DNA of 64,000 nt, taken from assembly GCF_000956465.1 (NCBI RefSeq), contig NZ_JYJA01000037.1, forward strand, positions 1 to 64,000. The letters run 5' to 3'. This document shows positions 17,937 through 26,165 of the stretch, piece after piece; the first letter of the stretch is position 1, and each line of letters begins with the position of its first letter. The notes under the pieces were generated by a model. It saw only the letters and a list, made by a program, of their open reading frames with translations, ran no database searches and was not told the origin of the DNA. This DNA is from Microbacterium trichothecenolyticum (GTDB lineage: Bacteria > Actinomycetota > Actinomycetes > Actinomycetales > Microbacteriaceae). A program made the position numbers and the translations under genes.

Positions 17937-19163
17937 TCACGCGCGGGCGACACTCAGGGTCTGGCGCGCGATCTCGAGCTCCTCATCGGTCGGCACGACG
18001 AGGACGGTCACGGCCGAGGCATCCGTCGAGATGATCCGGATGCCGCGCTCGCGGCTCTCGTTTCGAGCCGGGTCGATCTCGACGCCCGCGAAGCCGAGCG
18101 TCTCGAGCGCTCCCGCGCGCACGTGGGGTGCGTTCTCGCCTACACCCGCGGTGAACGAGATGACGTCGGCGCCGCCGAGCTGCGCGAGGTAGGCGCCGGC
18201 GTAGGCGCGCAGCCGGTGCACGTACACCTCGAACGCGAGGATCGCGCGTTCCTCGCCTCGTTCGATTGCAGCGCGGATGTCGCGCAGGTCGTTGGAGCCC
18301 GCGAGCCCGAGCAGCCCGCTGCGTTTGTTGAGCAGCTCGTCGAGGTCGTCGACGGTCATGCCGGCGCGCCGTTCGAGCTGGAACAGCACGGCCGGGTCGA
18401 TGTCGCCCGAGCGGGTGCCCATCACCAGCCCCTCGAGCGGGGTGAACCCCATCGAGGTGTCGACCGAGCGGCCGCCGTCGATCGCGGTCACCGACGCCCC
18501 GTTGCCGAGGTGGAACACGATCTGCCTTAGCTCGGCGAGCGGGCGCCCGAGGAACGCCGCCGCGGCTTCGCTCACGAACTTGTGCGACGTGCCGTGGAAT
18601 CCGTAGCGGCGGATGCGATGGGATGCCGCGACCTCGGCGTCGATCGCGTAGGTGTAGGCCGCCGGCGACAGGGTCTGGTGGAAGGCGGTGTCGAAGACGG
18701 CCACGTGCGGCACGTCGGGGAAGGCCGCACGGGCGGCGACGATGCCGGCGAGGTTCGCGGGGTTGTGCAGAGGGGCGAGCACTGACAGCTCGTCGATGTT
18801 GATCTCGACGAGGGGCGTGATCAGCGTCGGCTCGAAGAAGCGTGCACCGCCGTGCACGACGCGGTGCCCCACGGCGACCGGCGGCGTCTCGGCGAGCGAC
18901 GGGCCGTCCGACGCGAACGCCTCGAGCATCACGCCGAAGCCGGCGGTGTGGTCGGGGATCGGAAGCTCGCGGGTGCGCGTGGCGTCGAGGAAGGCCGGCG
19001 AGGGGCCGTCCGTCGGCGTGGCGTACACGGTGTGACGCGCGACGCCCATCGGGTCGCCGATGCGCTCGACGAGTCCGGAAGCGAGCGTGCGCTCGGAGTC
19101 CATGTCGAGGAGCTGGTACTTGAACGACGACGAGCCGCTGTTGATCACGAGCACCGGGGTCAT
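17937..19163 (-). CDS. ackA: Acetate kinase
   Basis: 408 residues from ATG 19163. It interconverts acetyl phosphate and ADP with acetate and ATP. The ASKHA motifs are all present: VLVINSGSSSFKYQLL at the N-terminus, VFDTAFHQTL, RRYGFHGTSHKFV, IFHLGNGASVTAI, MGFTPLEGLVMGTRSGDIDP and VISFTAGVGENAPHVR. It follows pta by 31 nt on the same strand, forming the usual Pta-AckA pathway for acetate overflow or assimilation. Confidence 0.97.
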   Translation of the reverse strand: MTPVLVINSGSSSFKYQLLDMDSERTLASGLVERIGDPMGVARHTVYATPTDGPSPAFLDATRTRELPIPDHTAGFGVMLEAFASDGPSLAETPPVAVGHRVVHGGARFFEPTLITPLVEINIDELSVLAPLHNPANLAGIVAARAAFPDVPHVAVFDTAFHQTLSPAAYTYAIDAEVAASHRIRRYGFHGTSHKFVSEAAAAFLGRPLAELRQIVFHLGNGASVTAIDGGRSVDTSMGFTPLEGLVMGTRSGDIDPAVLFQLERRAGMTVDDLDELLNKRSGLLGLAGSNDLRDIRAAIERGEERAILAFEVYVHRLRAYAGAYLAQLGGADVISFTAGVGENAPHVRAGALETLGFAGVEIDPARNESRERGIRIISTDASAVTVLVVPTDEELEIARQTLSVARA

Positions 19164-19194
19164 CGCGCGTTCCCTTCTTCTTCCGGTCGCCGTC

Positions 19195-21342
19195 TCAGCG
19201 CCCGGCCTCCTGCGCCTGGATCGCGGTGATCGCGATCGTGTTGACGATGTCGTCGACCAGGGCGCCTCGCGAAAGGTCGTTGATCGGCTTGTTGAGGCCC
19301 TGCAGCACCGGCCCGATCGCGACGGCACCCGCCGAGCGCTGCACCGCCTTGTACGTGTTGTTCCCGGTGTTGAGGTCGGGGAAGACGAAGACCGTCGCGC
19401 GCCCCGCGACCGCCGACCCGGGCATCTTCGCCGCGGCGACCGCGGCATCGGCCGCCGCGTCGTACTGGATCGGCCCTTCCACGAGGAGCTCCGGGGCTCG
19501 CGAGCGGACGAGGGCCGTGGCATCCCTCACCTTCTCGACATCGGCACCCGATCCCGACTCCCCCGTCGAGTAGGAGAGCATCGCCACGCGCGGGTCGATC
19601 CCGAACTGCGAAGCGGTCGCAGCCGACGAGATCGCGATGTCGGCGAGCTGCTCGCTCGTCGGGTCGGGGATGACGGCGCAGTCGCCGTAGACCAGCACGC
19701 GGTCGGCGAGTGCCATGAGGAAGACGCTCGACACGACGGAGACGCCCGGCCTGGTCTTGATGATCTCGAACGCGGGGCGGATCGTGTGCGCCGTCGTGTG
19801 CGCGGCGCCCGACACCATGCCGTCGGCGAGACCGAGGTGCACCATCATCGTGCCGAAGTACGAGACATCCGTGACGGTGTCGGCGGCCTGCCTCACGGTG
19901 ACGCCCTTGTGGGCGCGCAGGCGCGCGTACTCCTCGGCGAACTTGTGCACGTGGACGGCGTCCATGGGCGAGAGCACCTCGGCGCCCTGGATGTCTATGC
20001 CCAGCTCGATCGCGCGGGCGCGCACCTCGAAGGGCTCGCCGAGGATCACGAGGTCCGCGATGCCGCGCTTGAGCACCGTCGCCGCAGCACGCAGCACGCG
20101 GTCGTCGTCGCCCTCGGGGAGCACGATGCGCTTGCGCTGCGCGCGCGCCCGCTCGATGAGCTGGAACTCGAACATGAGCGGCGTGACGACCGTCGCGCGC
20201 GCCAGGCCGAACGCGACGAGGAGCTCGTCGGTGTCGACGCTCTGCTCGAAGAGGGCGAGCGCCGTGTCGTAGCGGCGCTGCGAGTCGGCGGCGAGGCGGC
20301 CGCGGGTGCCCATGATGCGCACGGCGGTCTCGTAGGTGCCGAGCTCGGTCGTGATGATCGGCACGCTCGAGCCGAGGCCGTCGATCAGGCGCGTGACGGG
20401 CTCGGGCAGCTCGAACCCGCCGTTGAGCACGATGCCCGAGATCGAGGGGAACGTACCCGACGCGTTGGCGAGCAGGGTCGCCAGCAGCACCTCGGAGCGG
20501 TCCGCGGGGATGATGACGACTGCACCCTCCAGCAGGCGCGGCAGCACGTTCACCATCGACATCCCCGCGACCACCACCGCGAGCGCCTCGCGCGTGAGCC
20601 GGCCGGCATCGCCGGCGAGCATCTCTCCGTCGACCGAGCGCATGATGCCGCGGATCGACGGCGCCACGAGGAACCGGTCCTCCGGGATCGCCCAGACGGG
20701 AACAGGTGCGGCAGGGGCGGCGCCGTCGAGGTGCGCCTGGATCGACCGCCGGATGGCGTCGAGGGTCTCATCGGCGCGCTCGGCGTCGGCGCGGTTCGCC
20801 ACGACGGCGAACAGCTTCGCCCGCCCGTGGGCGAGTTCCGCGAGCGCCAGGTCGGCGATCTGGCCCATCTCGGCGGGCGTGCGCGCGAGCGAGGAGCCGA
20901 GCTGCTCGGGCTGCGTCTGGTTCTGAGCCGAGCGGCCTCCCAGCACCAGCAGCACCGGGGCTCCGAGGTTCGCCGCGATGCGGGCGTTGTAGGCGAGCTC
21001 GGCGGGGCTCCCCACATCCGTGTAGTCGCTGCCGACGATCACGACCGCGTCGCACTGGGCCTCGACCGCCTTGTAGCGCTCGACGATGGTCGCGAGCGCA
21101 GCATCCGGATCATGCCTGACGTCGTCGTAGGTGACCCCGATGCAGTCGTCGTACGGAAGATCGACGCCGTCGTGATCGAGCAGCATCTCGAGCACGTAGT
21201 CGCGCTCGACGGTCGACCTGGCGATCGCCCGGAACACCCCCACCCGCGGTGTCGCGTGGCTCAGTGCGTCGAGCACCCCGAGAGCGACCGTTGACTTCCC
21301 CGAGTGGCCTTCTGCCGACGTGATGTAGATGCTCTGCGCCAC
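19195..21342 (-). CDS. pta: Phosphate acetyltransferase (long form)
   Basis: 715 residues. It converts acetyl-CoA and phosphate to acetyl phosphate. An N-terminal CobB/DRTGG-type region (ITSAEGHSGKSTVALGVLDAL, residues 7-27) precedes the catalytic PTA_PTB domain, which starts near residue 385 (VTPLMFEFQLIERA) and contains the FPDLNTGNNTYKAVQRSAGA substrate region. The long architecture matches enteric and actinobacterial Pta. The GTG start at 21342 sits 6 nt after a TAGGCT box, indicating a leaderless message. Confidence 0.97.
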   Translation of the reverse strand: MAQSIYITSAEGHSGKSTVALGVLDALSHATPRVGVFRAIARSTVERDYVLEMLLDHDGVDLPYDDCIGVTYDDVRHDPDAALATIVERYKAVEAQCDAVVIVGSDYTDVGSPAELAYNARIAANLGAPVLLVLGGRSAQNQTQPEQLGSSLARTPAEMGQIADLALAELAHGRAKLFAVVANRADAERADETLDAIRRSIQAHLDGAAPAAPVPVWAIPEDRFLVAPSIRGIMRSVDGEMLAGDAGRLTREALAVVVAGMSMVNVLPRLLEGAVVIIPADRSEVLLATLLANASGTFPSISGIVLNGGFELPEPVTRLIDGLGSSVPIITTELGTYETAVRIMGTRGRLAADSQRRYDTALALFEQSVDTDELLVAFGLARATVVTPLMFEFQLIERARAQRKRIVLPEGDDDRVLRAAATVLKRGIADLVILGEPFEVRARAIELGIDIQGAEVLSPMDAVHVHKFAEEYARLRAHKGVTVRQAADTVTDVSYFGTMMVHLGLADGMVSGAAHTTAHTIRPAFEIIKTRPGVSVVSSVFLMALADRVLVYGDCAVIPDPTSEQLADIAISSAATASQFGIDPRVAMLSYSTGESGSGADVEKVRDATALVRSRAPELLVEGPIQYDAAADAAVAAAKMPGSAVAGRATVFVFPDLNTGNNTYKAVQRSAGAVAIGPVLQGLNKPINDLSRGALVDDIVNTIAITAIQAQEAGR

Positions 21343-21452
21343 GCGACCAGCCTATGGGCGGGACGGATGCCGCGGCCAGGCGTGCCACCGGAACAAAAGC
21401 AGCACGCCCCACGGAGTCCGCATCGGCGGCCCCCGCGGATACCCTCGACGGC

Positions 21453-22124
21453 ATGCACGAACCTCGCCCCGGAATCGACGTCCCCGATCATCGCGGCCGG
21501 ACCGGCCTCGACCGGACGGGGCGGGAGCTCGACCGCAACCGGGACGTGCGCGTGACCGACGTCGAGGTTCTCGCGTCGGCGTGGCACGTGCTGCGGCGCA
21601 CCACCCTGGAGTACCGCGGGCCGTCCGGCCGCTGGGAGACCCAGCAGCGCGAGACGTACGACCGCGGGAACGGCGCGACCGTGCTGCTGTACGACCCGGC
21701 CCGACGCACGGTGCTGCTCACGCGCCAGTTCCGTTACCCCGTCTACGTCAACGACCACCCCGACGGCATGCTGATCGAGACCGCCGCAGGACTCCTGGAC
21801 GAGGACGACCCCGCCACCGCGATCCGGCGCGAGGCCGTCGAAGAGACCGGTGTCGACATCGGCGAGCTCGAGCACGTGTGGGACGTCTACATGAGCCCGG
21901 GCTCGGTCACGGAGCGGCTGCACTTCTTCGCGGCGCCCTACGACGGCGCGGCCGGGGTCGGCGAGCGCGGCGGCCTGGCGGAGGAGGGTGAGCACATCGA
22001 GCTGCTCGACCTCGGCATCGAGGAGGCTCTCGCGATGGTCCGCGACGGGCGGATCCAGGACGCGAAGACCATCATGCTGCTGCAGTGGTCGATGCTGGAG
22101 GGCCCGTTCGCCCGGGAAAATTAA
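21453..22124 (+). CDS. nudK: NUDIX hydrolase, GDP-mannose pyrophosphatase (NudK) type
   Basis: 223 residues. The NUDIX box is GLLDEDDPATAIRREAVEETG, with metal-binding Glu residues in REAVEE. The surrounding blocks RQFRYPVYVNDHPDGMLIETAAGLL and VYMSPGSVTERLHFF match NudK/ADP-sugar pyrophosphatases, which cleave GDP-mannose or ADP-sugars to sugar phosphates and NMPs. ATG 21453 is chosen because a TACCCT -10 box lies 7 nt upstream (21440-21445). Its last codons overlap the 3' end of the SRP RNA on the other strand. Confidence 0.9.
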   Translation: MHEPRPGIDVPDHRGRTGLDRTGRELDRNRDVRVTDVEVLASAWHVLRRTTLEYRGPSGRWETQQRETYDRGNGATVLLYDPARRTVLLTRQFRYPVYVNDHPDGMLIETAAGLLDEDDPATAIRREAVEETGVDIGELEHVWDVYMSPGSVTERLHFFAAPYDGAAGVGERGGLAEEGEHIELLDLGIEEALAMVRDGRIQDAKTIMLLQWSMLEGPFAREN

Positions 22125-22217
22125 GACTCTCCGCGAACCCGGCAGAGCCTGGTTACCCTTGCTACGTTTCCGTCCTGGGGGAGTTGGCCTGGATGCCGCC
22201 TCGCGGAGAGCTGGGTC
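22121..22217 (-). ncRNA. ffs: Signal recognition particle RNA (small, 4.5S type)
   Basis: On the minus strand the terminal helix CTCTCCGCGA (22210-22201) pairs perfectly with TCGCGGAGAG (22136-22127). Between them lies the conserved Ffh-binding domain: CCCCCAGGACGGAAACGTAGCAAGGG in two blocks around 22182-22157, then AACCAGGCTC. This is the actinobacterial form of the domain IV asymmetric and tetraloop motif. The RNA ends in CTTAATTTT (22126-22118), a terminator-like T-run that falls in the last codons of nudK. It scaffolds the SRP for co-translational membrane targeting. Confidence 0.92.
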
Positions 22218-22245
22218 AAGTCTAACCCGTCCGCAGACCGGTCAG

Positions 22246-22947
22246 TCACACCACCAGCGGCCCGAGACGCACGGCGAGCGGGTGAAGGACCGACAGCACC
22301 TGCGAGGGCTCGTCGGCCCTATGACGTGGACCCGAGAAGCCGACGGCGCCCGCGAAGCGGCCGGTCGCATCCCGGATGGGCACGGCGACGCAGCCGTAGC
22401 CCGGGACGATCTCGCCCAGCTGCCGCGTCGCGCCGAGCTCGGCGAATTCCTGTCGGGTCGTGCTCTGCGCACTCTCCTGCTCGACCAGCAGGAGGCGCCC
22501 CATCGCGGACCTGGCGGGTTCGCGCGCGAGGCGAACCTCGTCCGACAGCGGGAAGTCGGGATCGGCGTCGACCACCGCGACGCGCCCGTCGACGAAGAAC
22601 ACCACGTGCACCCCGCCGCGCAGGGCGGCGCGGGCCTCCGCCACGATTCCCCGCGCGGCTGACGTCAGGCGCGCCGGTCCCGCGGCCACCGCGGCGAGCT
22701 GCACGACCTTGGCGCCGAGCGCGAAGCCCGTGAGGTCGGGCGTGCGGACGAGGTACTCGTCCTGCACGAGGAGGTTGAGCAGCCGGTAGGCGGTCGCGCG
22801 CGGCAGTCCCAGCTCCTGCGAGATCTCGCGCGCCGTCGCCCCCGCGCCCAGATGCGCCACGGCCTCCAGCACGCCGAGCGCGCTGTGCACCGCCTTGGGC
22901 TGGCGTGCCGTGAGCGTCGGCCCCCGCGAGGGCTCGTCAGTCACCAT
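22246..22947 (-). CDS. IclR-family transcriptional regulator
   Basis: 233 residues from ATG 22947. It has an N-terminal winged helix (AVHSALGVLEAVAHLGAGATAREISQELGLPRATAYRLLNLL) and a C-terminal GAF-like effector domain (GGVHVVFFVDGRVAVVDAD, AVPIRDATGRFAGAVGFSGP). The start codon lies 11 nt inside the upstream permease gene with a GGAAG site 7 nt away, so the two are translationally coupled. Context suggests control of amine or amino-acid uptake and catabolism; the effector is unknown. Confidence 0.9.
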   Translation of the reverse strand: MVTDEPSRGPTLTARQPKAVHSALGVLEAVAHLGAGATAREISQELGLPRATAYRLLNLLVQDEYLVRTPDLTGFALGAKVVQLAAVAAGPARLTSAARGIVAEARAALRGGVHVVFFVDGRVAVVDADPDFPLSDEVRLAREPARSAMGRLLLVEQESAQSTTRQEFAELGATRQLGEIVPGYGCVAVPIRDATGRFAGAVGFSGPRHRADEPSQVLSVLHPLAVRLGPLVV

Positions 22948-24436
22948 CGGCCGCTTCCGGTCGGGCGACACCGCCGAGCACCTGGGAGGCGACGGGCTCG
23001 TCGTACGAGCCGATCCGCGCCAGGGACGGCAGCCCCCGTCGCAGCCGCACGACCACCGCGACGGCGGCGATCCCGGCGACCGCCAGCACCACCCACAGTG
23101 CGACGCTGCCCGCCGCGGCGTCGACCGCGAAGAAGGTGACGAGCGCGGCTGCGAGCACGACCGCCGACACCGTCGCCGCGACCGTCGACCCGATCGTCGC
23201 CTCGCCGATGCGCCGCAGGAACACCGGCGCCGCCGCGCACACCAGGATGTACGCGACGATATAGCCGGCGCCCCCGACGGCTATGGTCGCGTGCATCGCG
23301 CCGCGGACGTCGAGTCCCGCGAGCAGCAGCGCGAACGGCACCACGATGATCACCGGCAGGGCCAGTGCGACGGCGCCGATCGGCGTTCCGAAGCGTGGGT
23401 GGGCTCGCCCGGCCACCGGCGGAAGGACGCCGTCGCGGCCCATCGTGAACACCACCCGCGTGAGCGCGGTGGTCGAGCCGATCGCGCACGCGAGGAACGA
23501 CGCGGCGATGCCGATGTCGGCCACGACGCCCCATCCGCCCAGCCCGTACGCGGTGGCGAGCTCGTTGATCGGAGAGGCGCTCGCGGCGAGCGATGCTCCG
23601 AGCGCGTCGAAGCCCGCGACCTGGGCGACGGCGGCCAGCACGTAGAGCCCACCCGACAGGATGACCGTCCACACGATCGCGCGGGGCACGTTGCGAAGAG
23701 GCGTGCGCGCCTCGACGCCGAGCGTCGAGGCGCTCTCGAAGCCGACGAACGCGGTGAGTGCGATCACCGAACCCGCGGCGAGCGCGGCGGGTTCGATCCC
23801 ACCGAGTCCCAGGACCTCCGCCGGATCGATCGGGCCGATCCGGACCAGCAGCACGACCAGGAGCACCGCGATGAGCACCACCGACAGCCCCTCGACGACG
23901 AGGGCGATCCGCGATGAGATGCGGATGCCGCGCACCAGCACGACCGCGACGAATGCGGCCTCCGCCGCCAGGACCGCCGCCAGGGTGCCGGGTCCGCCGA
24001 ACGCGGGCCAGACCGCCTCCAGCAGGAATGTCACGTAGTAGGCGCCGCCCAGCAGGGCGAACATCGCGATCGCGCCGTAGCCGACGAGGATCGCCGCGCC
24101 GGACGCGAGGCCCGCACCCGCCCCCAGACCCCGCGCCGTGTAGGTGTAGGTGGAGCCTGCGGCGGCCAGTCGGCGCGCGAACTGCGAGATCGTGCGGGCC
24201 ACCAGCAGGCTCAGCACCCCGGCGAGGACGATCGACAGCACGGTCGCCGACGGTGAGATGCCCGCGACGAGGAGCACGACGGTCGTCGCCGCGGCGGCGG
24301 GTGCGACCGCGGCGACGGACTGCGCGAGCACGTCCATGAAACCGACGCTGCGCCGCTCGAGACCGTACAAGGGCGAGCGGGCTCCGAAGTCGTGGACGGG
24401 GTCGGGCCGCGCGATCGCGCGCTCCAGTGCGGTCAT
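22937..24436 (-). CDS. APC-superfamily amino-acid/amine permease
   Basis: 499 residues with about 12 hydrophobic helices. The APC signatures are a first helix with AVAPAAAATTVVLLVAG, the SQFARRLAAAGSTYTYTARGLG loop, and the middle ALTAFVGFESASTLGVEARTP motif. The C-terminal tail is hydrophilic. It is probably an inner-membrane proton-coupled transporter of amino acids or amines. It is divergent from the second permease (24650) and overlaps the IclR gene, so all of these are likely part of one regulon. Confidence 0.9.
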   Translation of the reverse strand: MTALERAIARPDPVHDFGARSPLYGLERRSVGFMDVLAQSVAAVAPAAAATTVVLLVAGISPSATVLSIVLAGVLSLLVARTISQFARRLAAAGSTYTYTARGLGAGAGLASGAAILVGYGAIAMFALLGGAYYVTFLLEAVWPAFGGPGTLAAVLAAEAAFVAVVLVRGIRISSRIALVVEGLSVVLIAVLLVVLLVRIGPIDPAEVLGLGGIEPAALAAGSVIALTAFVGFESASTLGVEARTPLRNVPRAIVWTVILSGGLYVLAAVAQVAGFDALGASLAASASPINELATAYGLGGWGVVADIGIAASFLACAIGSTTALTRVVFTMGRDGVLPPVAGRAHPRFGTPIGAVALALPVIIVVPFALLLAGLDVRGAMHATIAVGGAGYIVAYILVCAAAPVFLRRIGEATIGSTVAATVSAVVLAAALVTFFAVDAAAGSVALWVVLAVAGIAAVAVVVRLRRGLPSLARIGSYDEPVASQVLGGVARPEAADGD

Positions 24437-24649
24437 GTCGCCCTCCGGGTGTTGCGGACCACACGATACGCGGCTGCCGTTGCCACCCCGCTTCCCTCGT
24501 GTTTCGGCCGCGTATCGCCCGAATGAGACACCGCCGACGCCGGGTCTCAGTCGGCGTGCGGGAGGTTTCACGAGCGGGTGACGACGGTGCAATCCGGTGC
24601 AGCGATGCTCGGGGCATCCCGTTCCCGCGTTCGCCCCGGAGGTCCTGCC

Positions 24650-26125
24650 ATGACCCAGCTCGAATCGAAGGGAGTCGAGGCGTCCGCCAAGCGCACGCTC
24701 ACCGGCTCCCTCGGAGTCACCGCCATCGTCTTCATGGTGGTGGCCGCCGCATCCCCTCTCACCGTGATCGGCGGCGCCGCGCCGCTGGGCATGCTGCTCG
24801 GCAACGGGATCGGCTTCCCCGCCCTCTACGCCATCAGCGCCGTCATCCTGCTCCTGTTCGCGGTGGGCCTCGCGGCGATGACTCGTCATGTCCCGAAGCC
24901 CGGGGCCTTCTTCACCTATGTCGGCTACGGCCTGGGGCGATCGACCGGCCTCGCCAGCGCGTGGATCGCGATGCTGACGTACACGACCATCCAGGTCTCG
25001 GTGTACGGCTACCTCGGCTATATCCTCTCGGTCACGGTGCAGTCGCTCGGCGGACCGGCGCTGCCCTGGTGGCTCATGTCGCTCGCGACGATCGCCGTCG
25101 TCGGCGTGCTCGGCTACCGGCACATCGACCTGTCCAGCAAGGTGCTCGGTGTGCTGCTGGTCGCCGAGGTCGGCATCGTGCTCGCGATGATCGTCGTCGT
25201 GATCGCGAGCGGCGGAGCCGAGGGTCTGAGCCTTGCGCCGTTCGAGCCGGCCAACATCGCCGCCGGCTCGCCCGGCGTCGGGCTGATGTTCGCGATCGCC
25301 GCGTTCATCGGGTTCGAGGCGACGGCGATCTTCCGCGACGAGGCCAAGGATCCGAACCGCACGATCCCCCGCGCCACGTACGCGGCGGTCATCGGCATCG
25401 GCATCTTCTACACGCTCGCCTCGTGGGGCCTGGTCATGGCGTGGGGCCCGAGCAGCGTGCTGGAGGTGATCGCCGAAGACCCGGGCACGTTCATCATCGC
25501 GACCATGGCCCGCTACCTCGGCCCCTTCGGCGAGGTCGCCGTCAACATCCTGCTGATCACGGCCATGTTCGCGTGCGTGCTGTCGTTCCACAACGTCGTC
25601 ACGCGCTATCAGCACTCCATGGCGAACGCGGGAGTGCTGCCCGACAAGCTCGGCGCCGTCCACGCGAAGCATCTGTCGCCGCACGTGTCGTCGCTCGTGC
25701 AGACCGTCACCGCGGTCGTGCTCATCGCCGTCTTCGCGGTGCTGGGCCTGGACCCCGTCCTCCAGGTGTTCACGTGGTTCGCCGGCGTCGCGACGCTCGC
25801 CATCGCCATCCTCATGGCCGTCACCTCGGTGGCCGTCATCGTCTACTTCGCCAGGACGAAGAAGGACGGCCGGGCGTGGAACACCGTGATCGCCCCCGCA
25901 CTCGGATTCGTCGGGCTCGTGCTGTCGGCGGCGCTCATCGTGGCCTACTTCCCGATCATGGTCGGCGATGTCGACGCCGGCGGAAACCCGGTGTTCGGCG
26001 CCGTCAGCTGGTTCCTCCTGGGCCTCGTGGTGGTCGTGCCGATCATCGGCTACGCCCAGGCCGCGTGGATCAAGAACCGGCGCCCCGCCGCCTATGCCAA
26101 GCTCACCGACTCGATCGCCGGCTGA
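24650..26125 (+). CDS. APC-superfamily amino-acid/amine permease
   Basis: 491 residues from ATG 24650, preceded by GGAGG with 7-nt spacing. About 12 transmembrane helices; APC motifs include AAASPLTVIGGAAPLGML in helix 1, MTRHVPKPGAFFTYVGYGLGRSTG, and IAAFIGFEATAIFRDEAKDPNRTIPRATY. It is upstream of the copper amine oxidase gene by 40 nt on the same strand, so it probably imports the amine that the oxidase consumes. It is only a distant paralogue of the 22937 permease. Confidence 0.92.
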   Translation: MTQLESKGVEASAKRTLTGSLGVTAIVFMVVAAASPLTVIGGAAPLGMLLGNGIGFPALYAISAVILLLFAVGLAAMTRHVPKPGAFFTYVGYGLGRSTGLASAWIAMLTYTTIQVSVYGYLGYILSVTVQSLGGPALPWWLMSLATIAVVGVLGYRHIDLSSKVLGVLLVAEVGIVLAMIVVVIASGGAEGLSLAPFEPANIAAGSPGVGLMFAIAAFIGFEATAIFRDEAKDPNRTIPRATYAAVIGIGIFYTLASWGLVMAWGPSSVLEVIAEDPGTFIIATMARYLGPFGEVAVNILLITAMFACVLSFHNVVTRYQHSMANAGVLPDKLGAVHAKHLSPHVSSLVQTVTAVVLIAVFAVLGLDPVLQVFTWFAGVATLAIAILMAVTSVAVIVYFARTKKDGRAWNTVIAPALGFVGLVLSAALIVAYFPIMVGDVDAGGNPVFGAVSWFLLGLVVVVPIIGYAQAAWIKNRRPAAYAKLTDSIAG

Positions 26126-26165
26126 CCCGCGACCCACCCGCGTCGCCCCGCAACAAAGGAGAACC

